Source of the DNA: Psychrobacter urativorans
Lineage (GTDB): Bacteria; Pseudomonadota; Gammaproteobacteria; Pseudomonadales; Moraxellaceae
Assembly (NCBI RefSeq): GCF_904846695.1
Contig: NZ_CAJHBR010000002.1
Span: 62,001 to 126,000, forward strand
Direction: 5' to 3'
DNA length: 64,000 nt
The notes below the pieces were generated by a model. The model saw only the letters and a list, made by a program, of their open reading frames with translations. It was not told the origin of the DNA and did no database searches. This document shows positions 27,218-36,656 of this stretch, one piece after another. Each line of letters begins with the position of its first letter. Position 1 is the stretch's first letter. A program made the translations under genes and the position numbers.

Positions 27218-29614
27218 TTAAGTTAACTTAACCTTACCCATTTTTGCTTGTTGACGCTCTAATAAATGCTGCATAACTGGTGATTGTAATAATAGCTCTT
27301 GGGCCGCTAGAGAAGCTTGCTCTAATCTTAGCTGCTGACGACTCTCTGGGGTTTTATCTTTTACTTCGTTAAGGCTATTATCTATTCGCAGACTAATATC
27401 GGCTTGAGAAAACTGTTGTCGCAATTTGGTAGCCAATTGCTCAAAGGTCGCTTGTAAATGCTTACTGTCTACCGTAGTAATAAAAGTGGACTTACCATTG
27501 CACAGACCAGTCATCATTCCTTGGCGAGCAAGAGCACGCTCATCTTCGGCCAAACTGTTCTGTTCACGAGCGCTTTGTAACCAGTAATCCCACTTTTCAG
27601 CGTTCCATTCTCCTGTTAGCGACTGCGGGGCACAGCGTAAAAGAGTACGAGGGTCATTTATAGAAACCGCACCATGAGACTCCTGCGGGCTAAGCTCAAC
27701 CCTAGTATTCGTAAGCTGACTATCTCCTTCAGCATTAGCCCCTAGCTCGGGGTTATTAACTGCTTCAGTGTTGATAAACGACTTATTTTCGACCACTGCT
27801 TCAGTGGCAGCTGCTAACCCAGAAGTAGTAGATGCTAGCACAGGCTTAGCCACTGGTATTGACTCAGTAACTAAGTCAAGTTCAGTAACTAACTCAGGTT
27901 TAGTAACCGCGCTAGTCTCAATGATCGGCTCAGACTGAACAGCTGGCTCGAGTGCCAAGCTATTACTAGCGCCTGAATCCATATCGTGCATCGAGTGATT
28001 TAGCTCAGCAGTAGAGGGCCTATTATTAATAGCAGTATTAGCAAAAGTATCAACAGCTGCTTCATTAACATTAGCTGTACTTTGCTGAAGAGACTCAGCA
28101 GCATTCTCGGCTAAGAAATAGCTGCCTTCATCAGCGTAGCTATCCTTTAAAACATTAGCCTCTTCTAAAGGCAAACTCGTTAAGTTATTGGCATTATCAG
28201 CTGCTAGCGCCTCATTTATCGAGCTATGCTGATAGTCATCTACTACTGAGTAGTCAGAAACTATGTTATCTACAACAGAGGCATCTACAATTGAGGTATC
28301 AGGGTTTTGATAATCGATGTTTTGATAATCAGGGTTTTGATAGTCGATGGTTTGATGGTCAATATCATAAACTTGTAACTCAGAAATTGAGTTAACTTGT
28401 TCACTAGTGCTAATAGTAGCGTTATTAGTAACCATAGCATTGTTAGCATCGCCATTGACCACATTATTATTAATAGCACGGCTGTCTTGATTAGCTTGAT
28501 AGGCTACTATCTCATCAACAGGCAAAGGTCGAAAGGCCAACAAACGTAGAATACACATTTCTAGCGCTTGCATTGGGGTACTAGCCAGCTTAATACCCTC
28601 ACGTGCTTGCACCACAATCTCATAATACAGCTGCAACACATCAGGACTAATGTGCTGCGCTAGAGTATTGATAGTCTCAGCTTGCGCCTCATTTACATTT
28701 AAGGCGACTTCAGGTAATAGCTGGGTCAATGCCAATTGATGCAACAGTTCAGCGAGCCCATCAAACATACTCGAGGCATCAACCATCTGCGCCCGCATTT
28801 GCTCGATATGAGCTGCTACTGCCGACTTATCATGGTTATAGATATCAGTAATCAAACGTACTAAATCTGCCGCGTCAATCAAACCGAGCATCTCATTCAC
28901 AGTCACATCATCGAGCGCCCCTTTACCAAAGGCAATCGCCTGATCGGTCAAAGATAACGCATCACGTACTGAGCCTTTGGCAGCACTAGCCAATTGCCAA
29001 AGGGCTGGTTGAGTATAGTCAACATGCTCTAAAGTTAACAGGTTAGCCAAGTGCTCACTAAGCAAAGTCTGTGGCAATGGGCGCAATACAAACTGTAGGC
29101 AGCGCGAAATAATAGTAATAGGCAGCTTTTGCGGATCAGTAGTCGCCAATAGAAACTTTACGTGCTCAGGAGGTTCTTCAAGCGTTTTGAGCAGTGCATT
29201 AAAGCTGTGCGTCGATAGCATGTGCACTTCATCAATGAGGTAGACCTTATAGCGACCTTGGCTCGGCGCATACGGCACGTTATCTAACAGCTCACGAGTA
29301 TCCTCAACTTTAGTGCGAGACGCCGCATCGATCTCAATTAAGTCGATAAAACGACCTTGGTCAATTGCTACGCAGTTATCGCAGACGCCGCAAGGGGTAC
29401 TAGTCACGCCCGTATCGCAGTTGAGACACTTAGATAGAATACGGGCGATAGTAGTCTTACCCACCCCGCGCGTACCAGTAAATAGATAAGCATGATGCAA
29501 ACGATTATAGTCAATAGCGTTAATCAACGCTTGCGACACATGAGTTTGCCCAATCAATTCATGAAAGTTTTTGGGTCGATATTTACGGGCTAAAACTTGA
29601 TATTGCTGGGTCAT
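27218..29614 (-). CDS. dnaX: DNA polymerase III subunit tau (gamma/tau)
   Basis: This is the clamp-loader ATPase that organises the replisome. The Walker A motif GTRGVGKTT is near residues 47-55, the zinc cysteines are C63, C75, C78 and C81, and the DEVHML Walker B region, followed by the SRC sensor region (IISRCLQF), is intact. ATG 29614 (MTQQYQVLARKYRP) is the family-typical start; the frame extends to a TTG at 29632 that I reject. At 798 residues it is longer than E. coli tau (643). The excess is a low-complexity, Asn/Ser/Val-rich linker between about residues 375 and 650, with four in-frame 15-bp repeats that encode YQNPD-like units. No A-AAA-AAG slippery site for a gamma frameshift was noticed. 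recR and ybaB are not adjacent. Confidence 0.94.
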   Translation of the reverse strand: MTQQYQVLARKYRPKNFHELIGQTHVSQALINAIDYNRLHHAYLFTGTRGVGKTTIARILSKCLNCDTGVTSTPCGVCDNCVAIDQGRFIDLIEIDAASRTKVEDTRELLDNVPYAPSQGRYKVYLIDEVHMLSTHSFNALLKTLEEPPEHVKFLLATTDPQKLPITIISRCLQFVLRPLPQTLLSEHLANLLTLEHVDYTQPALWQLASAAKGSVRDALSLTDQAIAFGKGALDDVTVNEMLGLIDAADLVRLITDIYNHDKSAVAAHIEQMRAQMVDASSMFDGLAELLHQLALTQLLPEVALNVNEAQAETINTLAQHISPDVLQLYYEIVVQAREGIKLASTPMQALEMCILRLLAFRPLPVDEIVAYQANQDSRAINNNVVNGDANNAMVTNNATISTSEQVNSISELQVYDIDHQTIDYQNPDYQNIDYQNPDTSIVDASVVDNIVSDYSVVDDYQHSSINEALAADNANNLTSLPLEEANVLKDSYADEGSYFLAENAAESLQQSTANVNEAAVDTFANTAINNRPSTAELNHSMHDMDSGASNSLALEPAVQSEPIIETSAVTKPELVTELDLVTESIPVAKPVLASTTSGLAAATEAVVENKSFINTEAVNNPELGANAEGDSQLTNTRVELSPQESHGAVSINDPRTLLRCAPQSLTGEWNAEKWDYWLQSAREQNSLAEDERALARQGMMTGLCNGKSTFITTVDSKHLQATFEQLATKLRQQFSQADISLRIDNSLNEVKDKTPESRQQLRLEQASLAAQELLLQSPVMQHLLERQQAKMGKVKLT
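28304..28363. repeat. In-frame 15-bp tandem repeat within dnaX
   Basis: Four 15-bp units beginning GTTTTGATAATCGAT on plus, with minor changes, encode the Y-Q-N-x-D repeats of the tau linker. Confidence 0.85.
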
Positions 29615-29757
29615 ATCTGTCCATTTTACCAATTGGCGATAATTAAATTAGGCTACTGGAGTACTATTTTTGAGTGCTCATTATAGCAAAAAGCCAGCAC
29701 TTTCGTCTGACTTGTTGCGGTTACCGCTTTCGAGTGTTTTAAGCTTATTGCTAATTA

Positions 29758-31305
29758 TTAGTCAGCTTTGCGACGCATATGGGGGAACAAAATCACATCA
29801 CGAATACTAGCCGAATCAGTAAATAGCATTACTAAGCGATCAATACCTATACCCTCACCTGCCGTTGGTGCTAAACCATAAGATAAGGCTTCGATATAGT
29901 CAGCGTCAAAATGCATAGCTTCATCATCACCAGCATCTTTTTCAGCAACTTGACCACGGAAACGCTCAGCCTGATCAGCAGGATCATTAAGCTCACTAAA
30001 GCCATTGGCCAACTCACGGCCACCAATGAACAGCTCAAAGCGATCGGTAATCTCAGGATTATCATCACTACGGCGCGCTAATGGCGAAGTTTCAGCTGGA
30101 TACTCAGTAATAAAAGTCGGCTGACGCAGTTGATGCTCAGCGGTTTCTTCAAAGACGATAGTCTTCAGTTTACCTACGCCAAACACCTCTTTCACTGGCT
30201 GTCTCAGCGTATTGGCTACATAGTCTGCCAAGTAATCACGATTATCGATCTGAGCAATGTCAAAGCCTTCAGCATATTGGGCAATAGCCTCAGACATTGT
30301 TACTCGCGCAAAGGGTGCTTGTAAACTGATGGTTTCTTCTTGATAAGTGATTTCAGTGCTACCTAAGATATTGGTGGCTAACTCACTAAACAGACGCTCA
30401 GTCAAATCCATTAAGTCATGATAGTCAGCGTAAGCCTGATAAAACTCAATCATAGTAAATTCAGGATTGTGACGAGTAGAGATGCCTTCGTTACGGAAGC
30501 TGCGGTTGATTTCGAATACTTTTTCAAAACCACCAATCACTAAGCGTTTTAGATACAATTCAGGAGCGATACGCAAATATAATGGCATATCAAGGGCGTT
30601 GTGGTGAGTTTCGAACGGGCGTGCTACAGCACCACCTGGGATAGGATGCATCATTGGCGTTTCAACTTCCATAAAACGCTCATTAAGCATAAATTGACGA
30701 ATACCACTGATCACTTGACTACGAATCATAAAAGTATCGCGGGTAGTCTCATTAGTCATCAAGTCAAGATGGCGATTACGATAGCGAGCCTCAACATCCG
30801 CTAGGCCATGAAACTTATTTGGCATGGGGCGTAATGATTTGGTTAGCAGATTAAACTCTTCGATATGCACATATAAATCGCCTTTACCTGAGCGACCGAT
30901 ATAGCCTGAGATACCCACGATATCGCCTAGATCTAGCGACTTTATACTAGCTAGGGTCTCCGGATCTAACTCCTTGCGAGCTACATATAACTGAATACGG
31001 CCACTCATATCTTGAATGACGATAAACGAGCCACGGTTGAGCATCACTCGACCAGCCACATTCACCTGAGTCTTTTCGCCATTAGCTGCTTTTTCTTCGA
31101 TTTCTTGCTTAGAGATACCCTCAAAGGCTGCTTGCAAGTCTTGCGCATAATCAGTACGTTTAAACTGATTAGGATAAGGCTGTTTGCCTGAGGCCGTTAT
31201 GTCATCTAGTTTAGCTTGTAGTTGAGCGATAAGCTCATTGGCTTCTTCTAGGGTTGGCGCTTGCTCATCGGAGGCTTGATTGTTCTGATTGCTGTTCTTT
31301 GACAT
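29758..31305 (-). CDS. lysS: Lysyl-tRNA synthetase (class II)
   Basis: This enzyme charges tRNA-Lys. An OB-fold anticodon-binding domain occupies about residues 60-160 ([26 protein letters not shown]). The class II catalytic core shows motif 2 [20 protein letters not shown] and motif 3 [14 protein letters not shown]. The length is 515 residues, matching E. coli LysS (505). ATG 31305 is chosen; the longer frame begins with TTG at 31326. The N-terminal 25 residues are polar and asparagine-rich, common in these bacteria. prfB, its frequent partner, is absent; the prfA gene lies upstream beyond the small lipoprotein gene. Confidence 0.96.
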   Translation of the reverse strand: MSKNSNQNNQASDEQAPTLEEANELIAQLQAKLDDITASGKQPYPNQFKRTDYAQDLQAAFEGISKQEIEEKAANGEKTQVNVAGRVMLNRGSFIVIQDMSGRIQLYVARKELDPETLASIKSLDLGDIVGISGYIGRSGKGDLYVHIEEFNLLTKSLRPMPNKFHGLADVEARYRNRHLDLMTNETTRDTFMIRSQVISGIRQFMLNERFMEVETPMMHPIPGGAVARPFETHHNALDMPLYLRIAPELYLKRLVIGGFEKVFEINRSFRNEGISTRHNPEFTMIEFYQAYADYHDLMDLTERLFSELATNILGSTEITYQEETISLQAPFARVTMSEAIAQYAEGFDIAQIDNRDYLADYVANTLRQPVKEVFGVGKLKTIVFEETAEHQLRQPTFITEYPAETSPLARRSDDNPEITDRFELFIGGRELANGFSELNDPADQAERFRGQVAEKDAGDDEAMHFDADYIEALSYGLAPTAGEGIGIDRLVMLFTDSASIRDVILFPHMRRKAD

Positions 31306-31356
31306 AAAATTCTCAAAATTTGACAAGTTAAGTTTTAGTTTTGGAAAACTATATTA

Positions 31357-31737
31357 TTAATCTATACACAAAGTCCCTTTGGTAATGCCACCTTCAATAA
31401 GTTGACGACAACCGAAAGGACTATCATTAGCCGCACAGGTTCCAACTTGATTGGGTTTGCCCGGCTCACTATCTAACTTTGAACTTAAGCAACTTCCTTG
31501 ACAGTCAGAACTGTCACTACAGGACTTGCCTTCATCTGAAAACTGCATGACACACCTGTGCATCTGTAGTCTGCCTTGCTTTAGGTACTCACCGCCTTTA
31601 GCGAGACATTCTTTTACAAGATTCTCAGAAGAAGAGGTAGAGTCATTCTGATGATCGATCACAGGCGAGGTTTGGCATGCAGATATAAATAGTAAAGAGC
31701 ATAAACCAATAATAAATAAAACCAGACGATTCTTCAT
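31357..31737 (-). CDS. Small cysteine-rich lipoprotein, unknown function
   Basis: This 126-residue protein has a lipoprotein signal: a hydrophobic run (about residues 5-18) ending in ISAC, with C21 the likely lipidated cysteine. The mature part has eight further cysteines in an even set (around ECLAKGG, HRC, KSCSDSSDCQGSC, GTC, FGC, LCID), which suggests four disulfides in the periplasm or outer membrane. It resembles a group of proteobacterial hypothetical lipoproteins that share GG-x-C-DSSDCQG-x-C-like spacing, but no function is known to me. ATG 31737 has AGGTGAG 7-8 bases before it; the longer GTG start is less likely. The gene ends 51 bases before lysS. Confidence 0.72.
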   Translation of the reverse strand: MKNRLVLFIIGLCSLLFISACQTSPVIDHQNDSTSSSENLVKECLAKGGEYLKQGRLQMHRCVMQFSDEGKSCSDSSDCQGSCLSSKLDSEPGKPNQVGTCAANDSPFGCRQLIEGGITKGTLCID

Positions 31738-31827
31738 TATATTTCTCACCTAAAAAATACGGATGGGTTTAGAAGCCAGTTTACTATAACAACACTTATA
31801 TCTTTAACGCTAATTACCCTCAAAACG

Positions 31828-32919
31828 TTATTGCTCACCACCGATACTGGCCATAAGATCTGCTTGGTGCTCACGTAATAGCGCATCAAGCAACTCATCC
31901 ATATCACCTTCTAAAATGGCATCAAGCTTATATAGCGTCAAGTTAATACGATGATCAGTCATACGTCCTTGCGGGAAGTTGTAAGTACGAATACGTTCAC
32001 TGCGATCCCCACTACCGACCAAATCTCGACGAATAGTATCGGCAGCATCTACTTGCGCTTGTACTTTAACTTGCTGAATTTTTGAAATCAGCATCTTCAT
32101 AGCTTGCGCACGGTTTTTGTGCTGGCTACGTTCTTGCTGACACTCTACCACAGTACCCGTCGGAATATGGGTTAAGCGTACTGCTGAATCGGTGGTGTTA
32201 ACGTGCTGACCACCTGCGCCACTTGAGCGAAAGGTATCAAAGCGAATATCAGCAGGATTTAGATCAACGGTATCATCAATCTCAACTTCCGGCATTACGG
32301 CAACTGTACAAGCTGAGGTATGCACGCGGCCTTGGCTTTCAGTTTCAGGTACTCGTTGTACCCGATGTACGCCAGATTCAAACTTTAAGCGTCCATAAAC
32401 GCTGTTGCCAGAGACGCGAGTGATGATTTCTTTATAACCACCATGCTCACCTTCGTTGGCTGATAATACCTCAACCGTCCAGCCTTGCGTTTGGGCGTAC
32501 TTTTGGTACATACGGAACAAGTCACCAGAGAAGATCGCCGCTTCATCACCACCAGTACCAGCACGAATCTCTAGAAACGCTGGCACTTTATCATTAGGGT
32601 CTTTAGGCAGCATCATCACGTTGAGCGCTTCTTCCATCTCAACGATAGTGTCGCGAGCGCTATCAATCTCATCCTGCATCATCTCTTTCATATCAGGATC
32701 AGAGGCCTCAGCTAACATCATTTCAGCATCCGCTTGGTCTTTTTCCGCGCGCCCGTAGTTGAGCCATAGTGTAGTGATATCCATCAAGTCACTATGTTCC
32801 ACTGATAGCTCACGGAATTTATTATTATCACTAATAATTCCAGGGTCAGATAATAAAGCGGTAACCTCTTCATAACGGTCTACCATTTGGTCTAAACGCA
32901 GGCGCAGGGATTCTTTCAT
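31828..32919 (-). CDS. prfA: Peptide chain release factor 1
   Basis: RF1 recognises UAA and UAG and triggers hydrolysis of peptidyl-tRNA. The GGQ catalytic motif appears in [21 protein letters not shown], and the stop-codon motif is P-x-T type ([10 protein letters not shown]), so it is RF1 and not RF2, which carries SPF. There is no in-frame UGA frameshift as in prfB. ATG 32919 gives 363 residues (E. coli 360); the longer frame would need TTG at 32958. The usual neighbours hemA and prmC are not here; a KAS III gene lies upstream. Confidence 0.96.
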   Translation of the reverse strand: MKESLRLRLDQMVDRYEEVTALLSDPGIISDNNKFRELSVEHSDLMDITTLWLNYGRAEKDQADAEMMLAEASDPDMKEMMQDEIDSARDTIVEMEEALNVMMLPKDPNDKVPAFLEIRAGTGGDEAAIFSGDLFRMYQKYAQTQGWTVEVLSANEGEHGGYKEIITRVSGNSVYGRLKFESGVHRVQRVPETESQGRVHTSACTVAVMPEVEIDDTVDLNPADIRFDTFRSSGAGGQHVNTTDSAVRLTHIPTGTVVECQQERSQHKNRAQAMKMLISKIQQVKVQAQVDAADTIRRDLVGSGDRSERIRTYNFPQGRMTDHRINLTLYKLDAILEGDMDELLDALLREHQADLMASIGGEQ

Positions 32920-33062
32920 AACAGATCTTTTAATTAGATAAGGGAAATAAGGAGGCAATTATAGCAAATTTTTGCTGCTAAATTAAAATCACTACGTAAA
33001 CTTGCTGTTTATATCGTGCAACACCTCTAAATATTGGCTGCGCAGAAAAAACTAAAGCAAAA

Positions 33063-33093
33063 AAAATAGCCAAGAATGCTCTCAGCTATTTTA
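33063..33093 (-). terminator. Terminator after the KAS III gene
   Basis: Read on minus, AAAATAGC and GCTATTTT form the stem with a 14-base loop, followed by T residues, about 35 bases after the KAS III stop. Confidence 0.75.
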
Positions 33094-33126
33094 TATTCGG
33101 CATAAATCAATAGCAAAAAGGGCTAT

Positions 33127-34272
33127 TTAAACCTTTTTAACTAATACTGAACCAATTGAGTAGCCAGCGCCAAATGAGCAAATAACGCCCAAATCGCCTG
33201 ATTGTAAGGCATCTTTATAACGATGGAACACCACCATAGGGCTAGACGAGCTAGTATTGGCAAATTCAGCAATGACACTTGGCACAATAGACTTATCGGC
33301 TTCTTTGCCCATAACAGTACGTAATATCAAATCGAGCATACTGGCATTAGCTTGATGTAGCCACATCATTTTTATATCGCTAGCTGGTATGTCGTTGTCC
33401 TGTAAATGCTCAAGAATTATTTGTGACACTTTTGGACAGACTTCACGAAATACTTTACGACCATTTTGCAAAAACAGCTTATCAGTGACCGGCTCTTTTA
33501 AATCAGGATACATTTGGGTTTCAGCTGCCAAAAATTCTGAGCGATCCATAAAGCCATATTCGTTTTTGATGTTAGTTGAGAACTCAGTAAACAGCTTAGC
33601 GTTCAGTATCTCATAACCTTTTGGCGTATCTAGATCTTCTACGATACAGGCAGTAGCAACATCACCAAAGATAAAGTGGCTATCACGGTTGCGCCAGTTA
33701 AGATGCGCTGAGGTGATCTCAACGTTGACCACGGCAATGCGCTTAGCCAAACCTGATACGATAGAGCCGTGCGCTTGCGACAGACCAAAAGTGGCGGCAC
33801 TACAAGCGACGTTCATATCATAAGCAAAGCCCCCAATCATGCCGATCTCATTCTGAATTTCGATGGCAATAGCAGGATAAGTACGCTGAAAGTTTGAGCA
33901 AGCCAAGATAATACCATCTAGATCGTTAGCTTCTAAACCAGCGTCTTTTAGCGCATCTCTAAGGGCTGCTGCCCCCATTTCAGCCATTACTGATAGCTCT
34001 TCACCCAAATTACGATAGGCAATAACAGGAGCCATAATTTCAGGGTTTAAAATACCCTCTTTTTCCATGACATAACGTGATTTGATACCTGATACTTTTT
34101 CTATAAATTCAGCAGAAGAATGCTGCAAAGCTGATACAGTCTCATTAGCTATCTCGTCTGCATGTTGCTCATTATAATTATCGACATACTGATTAAAGGA
34201 GGTAACCAATTCTTCGTTACTGATGCTATAAGGGGGAATGTACAGGCCAGTGCCAGTTATACAAGTCGTCAT
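33127..34272 (-). CDS. 3-oxoacyl-ACP synthase III, PA3286-like
   Basis: This is a condensing enzyme of the FabH superfamily with 381 residues. The catalytic triad is visible: cysteine in NVACSAATFGL, histidine in WLHQANASM, and asparagine in FANTSSSSPMV. The start region TTCITGTGLYIPPYSISNEELV closely recalls the Pseudomonas PA3286 protein, which is reported to use medium-chain acyl-CoA (octanoyl-CoA) with malonyl-ACP, moving beta-oxidation products into fatty-acid synthesis. That substrate is inferred from similarity and is not shown here. ATG 34272 is chosen for the AAGGAAG site 8 bases upstream; the longer 411-residue frame has no support. It is monocistronic and is not in a fab operon. 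Confidence 0.87.
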   Translation of the reverse strand: MTTCITGTGLYIPPYSISNEELVTSFNQYVDNYNEQHADEIANETVSALQHSSAEFIEKVSGIKSRYVMEKEGILNPEIMAPVIAYRNLGEELSVMAEMGAAALRDALKDAGLEANDLDGIILACSNFQRTYPAIAIEIQNEIGMIGGFAYDMNVACSAATFGLSQAHGSIVSGLAKRIAVVNVEITSAHLNWRNRDSHFIFGDVATACIVEDLDTPKGYEILNAKLFTEFSTNIKNEYGFMDRSEFLAAETQMYPDLKEPVTDKLFLQNGRKVFREVCPKVSQIILEHLQDNDIPASDIKMMWLHQANASMLDLILRTVMGKEADKSIVPSVIAEFANTSSSSPMVVFHRYKDALQSGDLGVICSFGAGYSIGSVLVKKV

Positions 34273-34548
34273 AATAAAGCTTCCTTGTCTACTACAAATA
34301 ATGCTCAGAAATAAGCGCAAAAAGGGAGAAAATAGCACAAGTCTACTTTCGGTTAATAACAATGGGTGAATAACTGTAAGCTTAAATTTAATGTCTTTAT
34401 TATGCCTGAATAATACTATTTATCTAATAGTTTGTTACAAATAATCAGATTGGCGTTAATAATTAGCAAAGCATAGCCTACTTCTACAGCAGTTAAGCTA
34501 TACTTAAATCTCTTAAAGCTGGGTAAATAATAAAAATTAGGAAAAATA

Positions 34549-35238
34549 ATGTTAGAACTTTTAAACTGGCTCTTTGGTCAGTATGCGGACTATCCTGTAC
34601 TGTTTATTGGATTAGAGATAGTAGCGGTAATATTCGGTGTCGCTAGTGTATTACTCGCCAGCAGACTAAATGTGCTGGTCTTCCCTATTGGCATCATCAG
34701 CACCGCCATTTTTGTATACTTACTTTGGCAATGGCAATTGTTTGGCGATATGTTTATCAACGCTTACTATACGGCTATGGGTATATACGGCTGGTTTAAT
34801 TGGTCAAAGAATAAAACTGACGGTGAGCAAAGCGCTATTACTATCGAGCGTATTCAAGCCAGAGATTTGCCTATCCTGACCTTATTAGCCAGTGTGACCG
34901 TTGCTTTTGTAGCATTGGTTTATTATTTTCGTCCAGTTATCAATAATAACTTCAGTTTTGACGGCGCCGTACTCGGTATGCACTTATTTACTTGGGTAGA
35001 TTATACCGATATGCTCACCACAGCGCTGTTCTTGATGGCAATGTGGCTGATGGCTAAACGCAAAATTGAGCATTGGCTGATATGGATAGTGGCTGATACT
35101 ATTTCAGTACCGCTATACTTTTATAAAGGTCTTACTTTTACCGCGCTACAGTATGTAGTGTTCACTCTCATTGCAGTTTGGGCTTACTATGAATGGCAAC
35201 GACGTTACTCTGTACAATTTGGAACAGCATACGCTTAA
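34549..35238 (+). CDS. pnuC: Nicotinamide riboside transporter PnuC
   Basis: This 229-residue integral membrane protein of the PnuC family takes up nicotinamide riboside. About seven hydrophobic segments are evident, with family motifs YGWFNW and the W-I-x-x-D-x-x-S-V-P-L-Y-F-Y-K-G region near residue 180. ATG has AGGAAA upstream. The downstream kinase gene begins inside its last 50 bases in another frame, so the two are translationally linked. Thiamine-type Pnu relatives exist, but the pairing with a NadR-type kinase favours nicotinamide riboside. Confidence 0.9.
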   Translation: MLELLNWLFGQYADYPVLFIGLEIVAVIFGVASVLLASRLNVLVFPIGIISTAIFVYLLWQWQLFGDMFINAYYTAMGIYGWFNWSKNKTDGEQSAITIERIQARDLPILTLLASVTVAFVALVYYFRPVINNNFSFDGAVLGMHLFTWVDYTDMLTTALFLMAMWLMAKRKIEHWLIWIVADTISVPLYFYKGLTFTALQYVVFTLIAVWAYYEWQRRYSVQFGTAYA

Positions 35239-35839
35239 GTCAGTAATTAAAGTCGCAATCTTAGGCGCAGAAAGTACTGGAAAAACTACTTTATGTCGTG
35301 ACTTAGCGGCGCATTTTTCTAGTCCTTGGGTGCCTGAATATATGCGTACTTACTTGCAAGAAAAGTGGAATAATGAGCAGCAGACTTGTACTTGGGAGGA
35401 CTTATTACCTATCGCCCAAGGCCAAATCGATATAGAAAATCAGCTGGCACTCGAAGCTATACAAGGCACACAAGCTAATCAAAACCAGCAAGATGAGCTA
35501 GCAGCGCCAGCTATAGATAAAAACGCAGAACAGCAGTGCTATCTGTTTTGTGATACTAGTTTATTTGAGCTCATGATTTATGCCAACTGGTATTATGGTG
35601 ACTGTCCAAAGGCTCTTAGCCAAGCCGCACTAGCCCATCGTTATGATTTAATTTTACTGACTGAGGTGGACATCCCATGGGTTGCCGATGATCTACGTGA
35701 CAGTCCTTATGATCGCCAAGCAATAACGACACGCTTTGAAAATGAGCTTAACTATTATAATAAAGACTTTCGACGCATTGGCGGTGATCGACAACAACGA
35801 GTCCAGCAAGTGGCGCGGTGGCTAAGAGAATTGAATTAG
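35189..35839 (+). CDS. NadR-type nicotinamide riboside kinase
   Basis: This 216-residue ATPase has the P-loop GAESTGKTTL near residue 29. The NadR C-terminal kinase hallmark WVPEYMRTYL and the second half LLTEVDIPWVADDLRDSPYDR are both typical of ribosylnicotinamide kinase domains. It lacks the NadR helix-turn-helix and the NMN adenylyltransferase domain, so it is a kinase-only form that would phosphorylate riboside brought in by PnuC. The Q-rich stretch near residues 90-110 is a loop insertion. ATG 35189 is chosen over a TTG at 35171; it overlaps pnuC by 50 bases. Confidence 0.85.
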   Translation: MNGNDVTLYNLEQHTLKSVIKVAILGAESTGKTTLCRDLAAHFSSPWVPEYMRTYLQEKWNNEQQTCTWEDLLPIAQGQIDIENQLALEAIQGTQANQNQQDELAAPAIDKNAEQQCYLFCDTSLFELMIYANWYYGDCPKALSQAALAHRYDLILLTEVDIPWVADDLRDSPYDRQAITTRFENELNYYNKDFRRIGGDRQQRVQQVARWLRELN

Positions 35840-35906
35840 CTGTCAAGGTGAAAATTGAAATAGCAAATTGATTTATAGATGCAAAATTGAATTTAATAGA
35901 AATATC

Positions 35907-35921
35907 TACTTAGGCTATTTT
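35907..35921 (+). repeat. Third copy of TACTTAGGCTATTTT
   Basis: An exact copy of the 15-mer found twice at 24031-24152. It lies beside the transposase remnant and may mark an element end. Confidence 0.7.
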
Positions 35922-36060
35922 AGTATTAATTAAAGCTGCTAGTCTCTGCTATCCAATAACGCGCCATCACCCTAGTCAATGCTATAACCTTTATTATTTT
36001 CGCTACTACTACCAATGAATAGGTTCGGGCAAAGCAGTGCTTTGCTACATCCACACTCAT

Positions 36061-36420
36061 ATTCATGAAAATCACCGATTTAGTCTTGAGACTTGGCATT
36101 AGCCTGTGTTTGTCCCAGTGGTAGAATATGGTGCTATTGATATTCTGCTCAAAGTAATCAAGCGTAAACAGCATCTTTTTATACAGAGCACCGATGACGT
36201 TGGTACGTTTTTTTGCTTGCCAGTTAGGCTATAGATGCAAGGCTTACTAACTGGTGAATAACCATGAGAGCGAATGGTCTCGGCCTCAAAGCCACTCTCG
36301 TCCATGTATACACTCGCATACTCTTAAACGATATATTCATTAAGTTTGCTTAGGTAGTTAACTTTTTTTAATGGGCAAGCTTTTGTATGCGCTAAGCTCT
36401 TTTTTTGACGATTTTCATCA
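36061..36420 (-). pseudogene. IS630-family transposase remnant (frameshifted, truncated)
   Basis: Two short minus-strand frames join across a frameshift near 36170-36230. The first reads VYMDESGFEAETIRSHGYSP, which holds the first catalytic aspartate of the IS630/DDE_3 family and the typical R-x-G-Y-S-P. The second reads MLFTLDYFEQNINSTIFYHW followed by LKTKSVIFMN, where the second aspartate (usually V-x-D-N-A) is lost. Upstream codons before 36305 continue the family-like Lys-rich sequence but contain a stop. The N-terminal HTH and the C-terminus are missing. No intact terminal repeats were found. The sequence from 35926 to 36060 is not recognised. Confidence 0.75.
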
Positions 36421-36614
36421 CTTGTGCTCAAAAATCTGCTGAATAGGTCTTGTGTTCTACTACCATTTCACTTGTTTTAAAACAATTGTATCTTGTTTAC
36501 AACACCCTAACTATAAGTGAAATCACCCTAAGTCATTTCCATAAACTATTCATCTTTTTTGCATCGTTTTTCTTTATAGCTCCTCTAAAATTATAGTCAA
36601 ATCAATCGACTGTA

Positions 36615-36642
36615 TTGACCCTTGCTAGCAGCAAAAGGTCAA
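36615..36642. promoter_or_regulatory. Inverted repeat upstream of creD-like gene
   Basis: TTGACC and GGTCAA flank an inner partial dyad (TTGCT/AGCAA). The repeat lies 14 bases before the start codon, around the ribosome site GAGGAAC. It could be an operator or an RNA hairpin that affects translation. Confidence 0.45.
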
Positions 36643-36656
36643 GCTGAGGAACTGCT

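Noticed and set aside
27218..29614. Programmed frameshift in dnaX producing gamma
   Set aside because: No A-AAA-AAG slippery heptamer followed by a stem was noticed on the coding strand.
36440..36560. CreB-type boxes upstream of creD
   Set aside because: Only single TTCAC words occur; the required pair at six-base spacing is not present.
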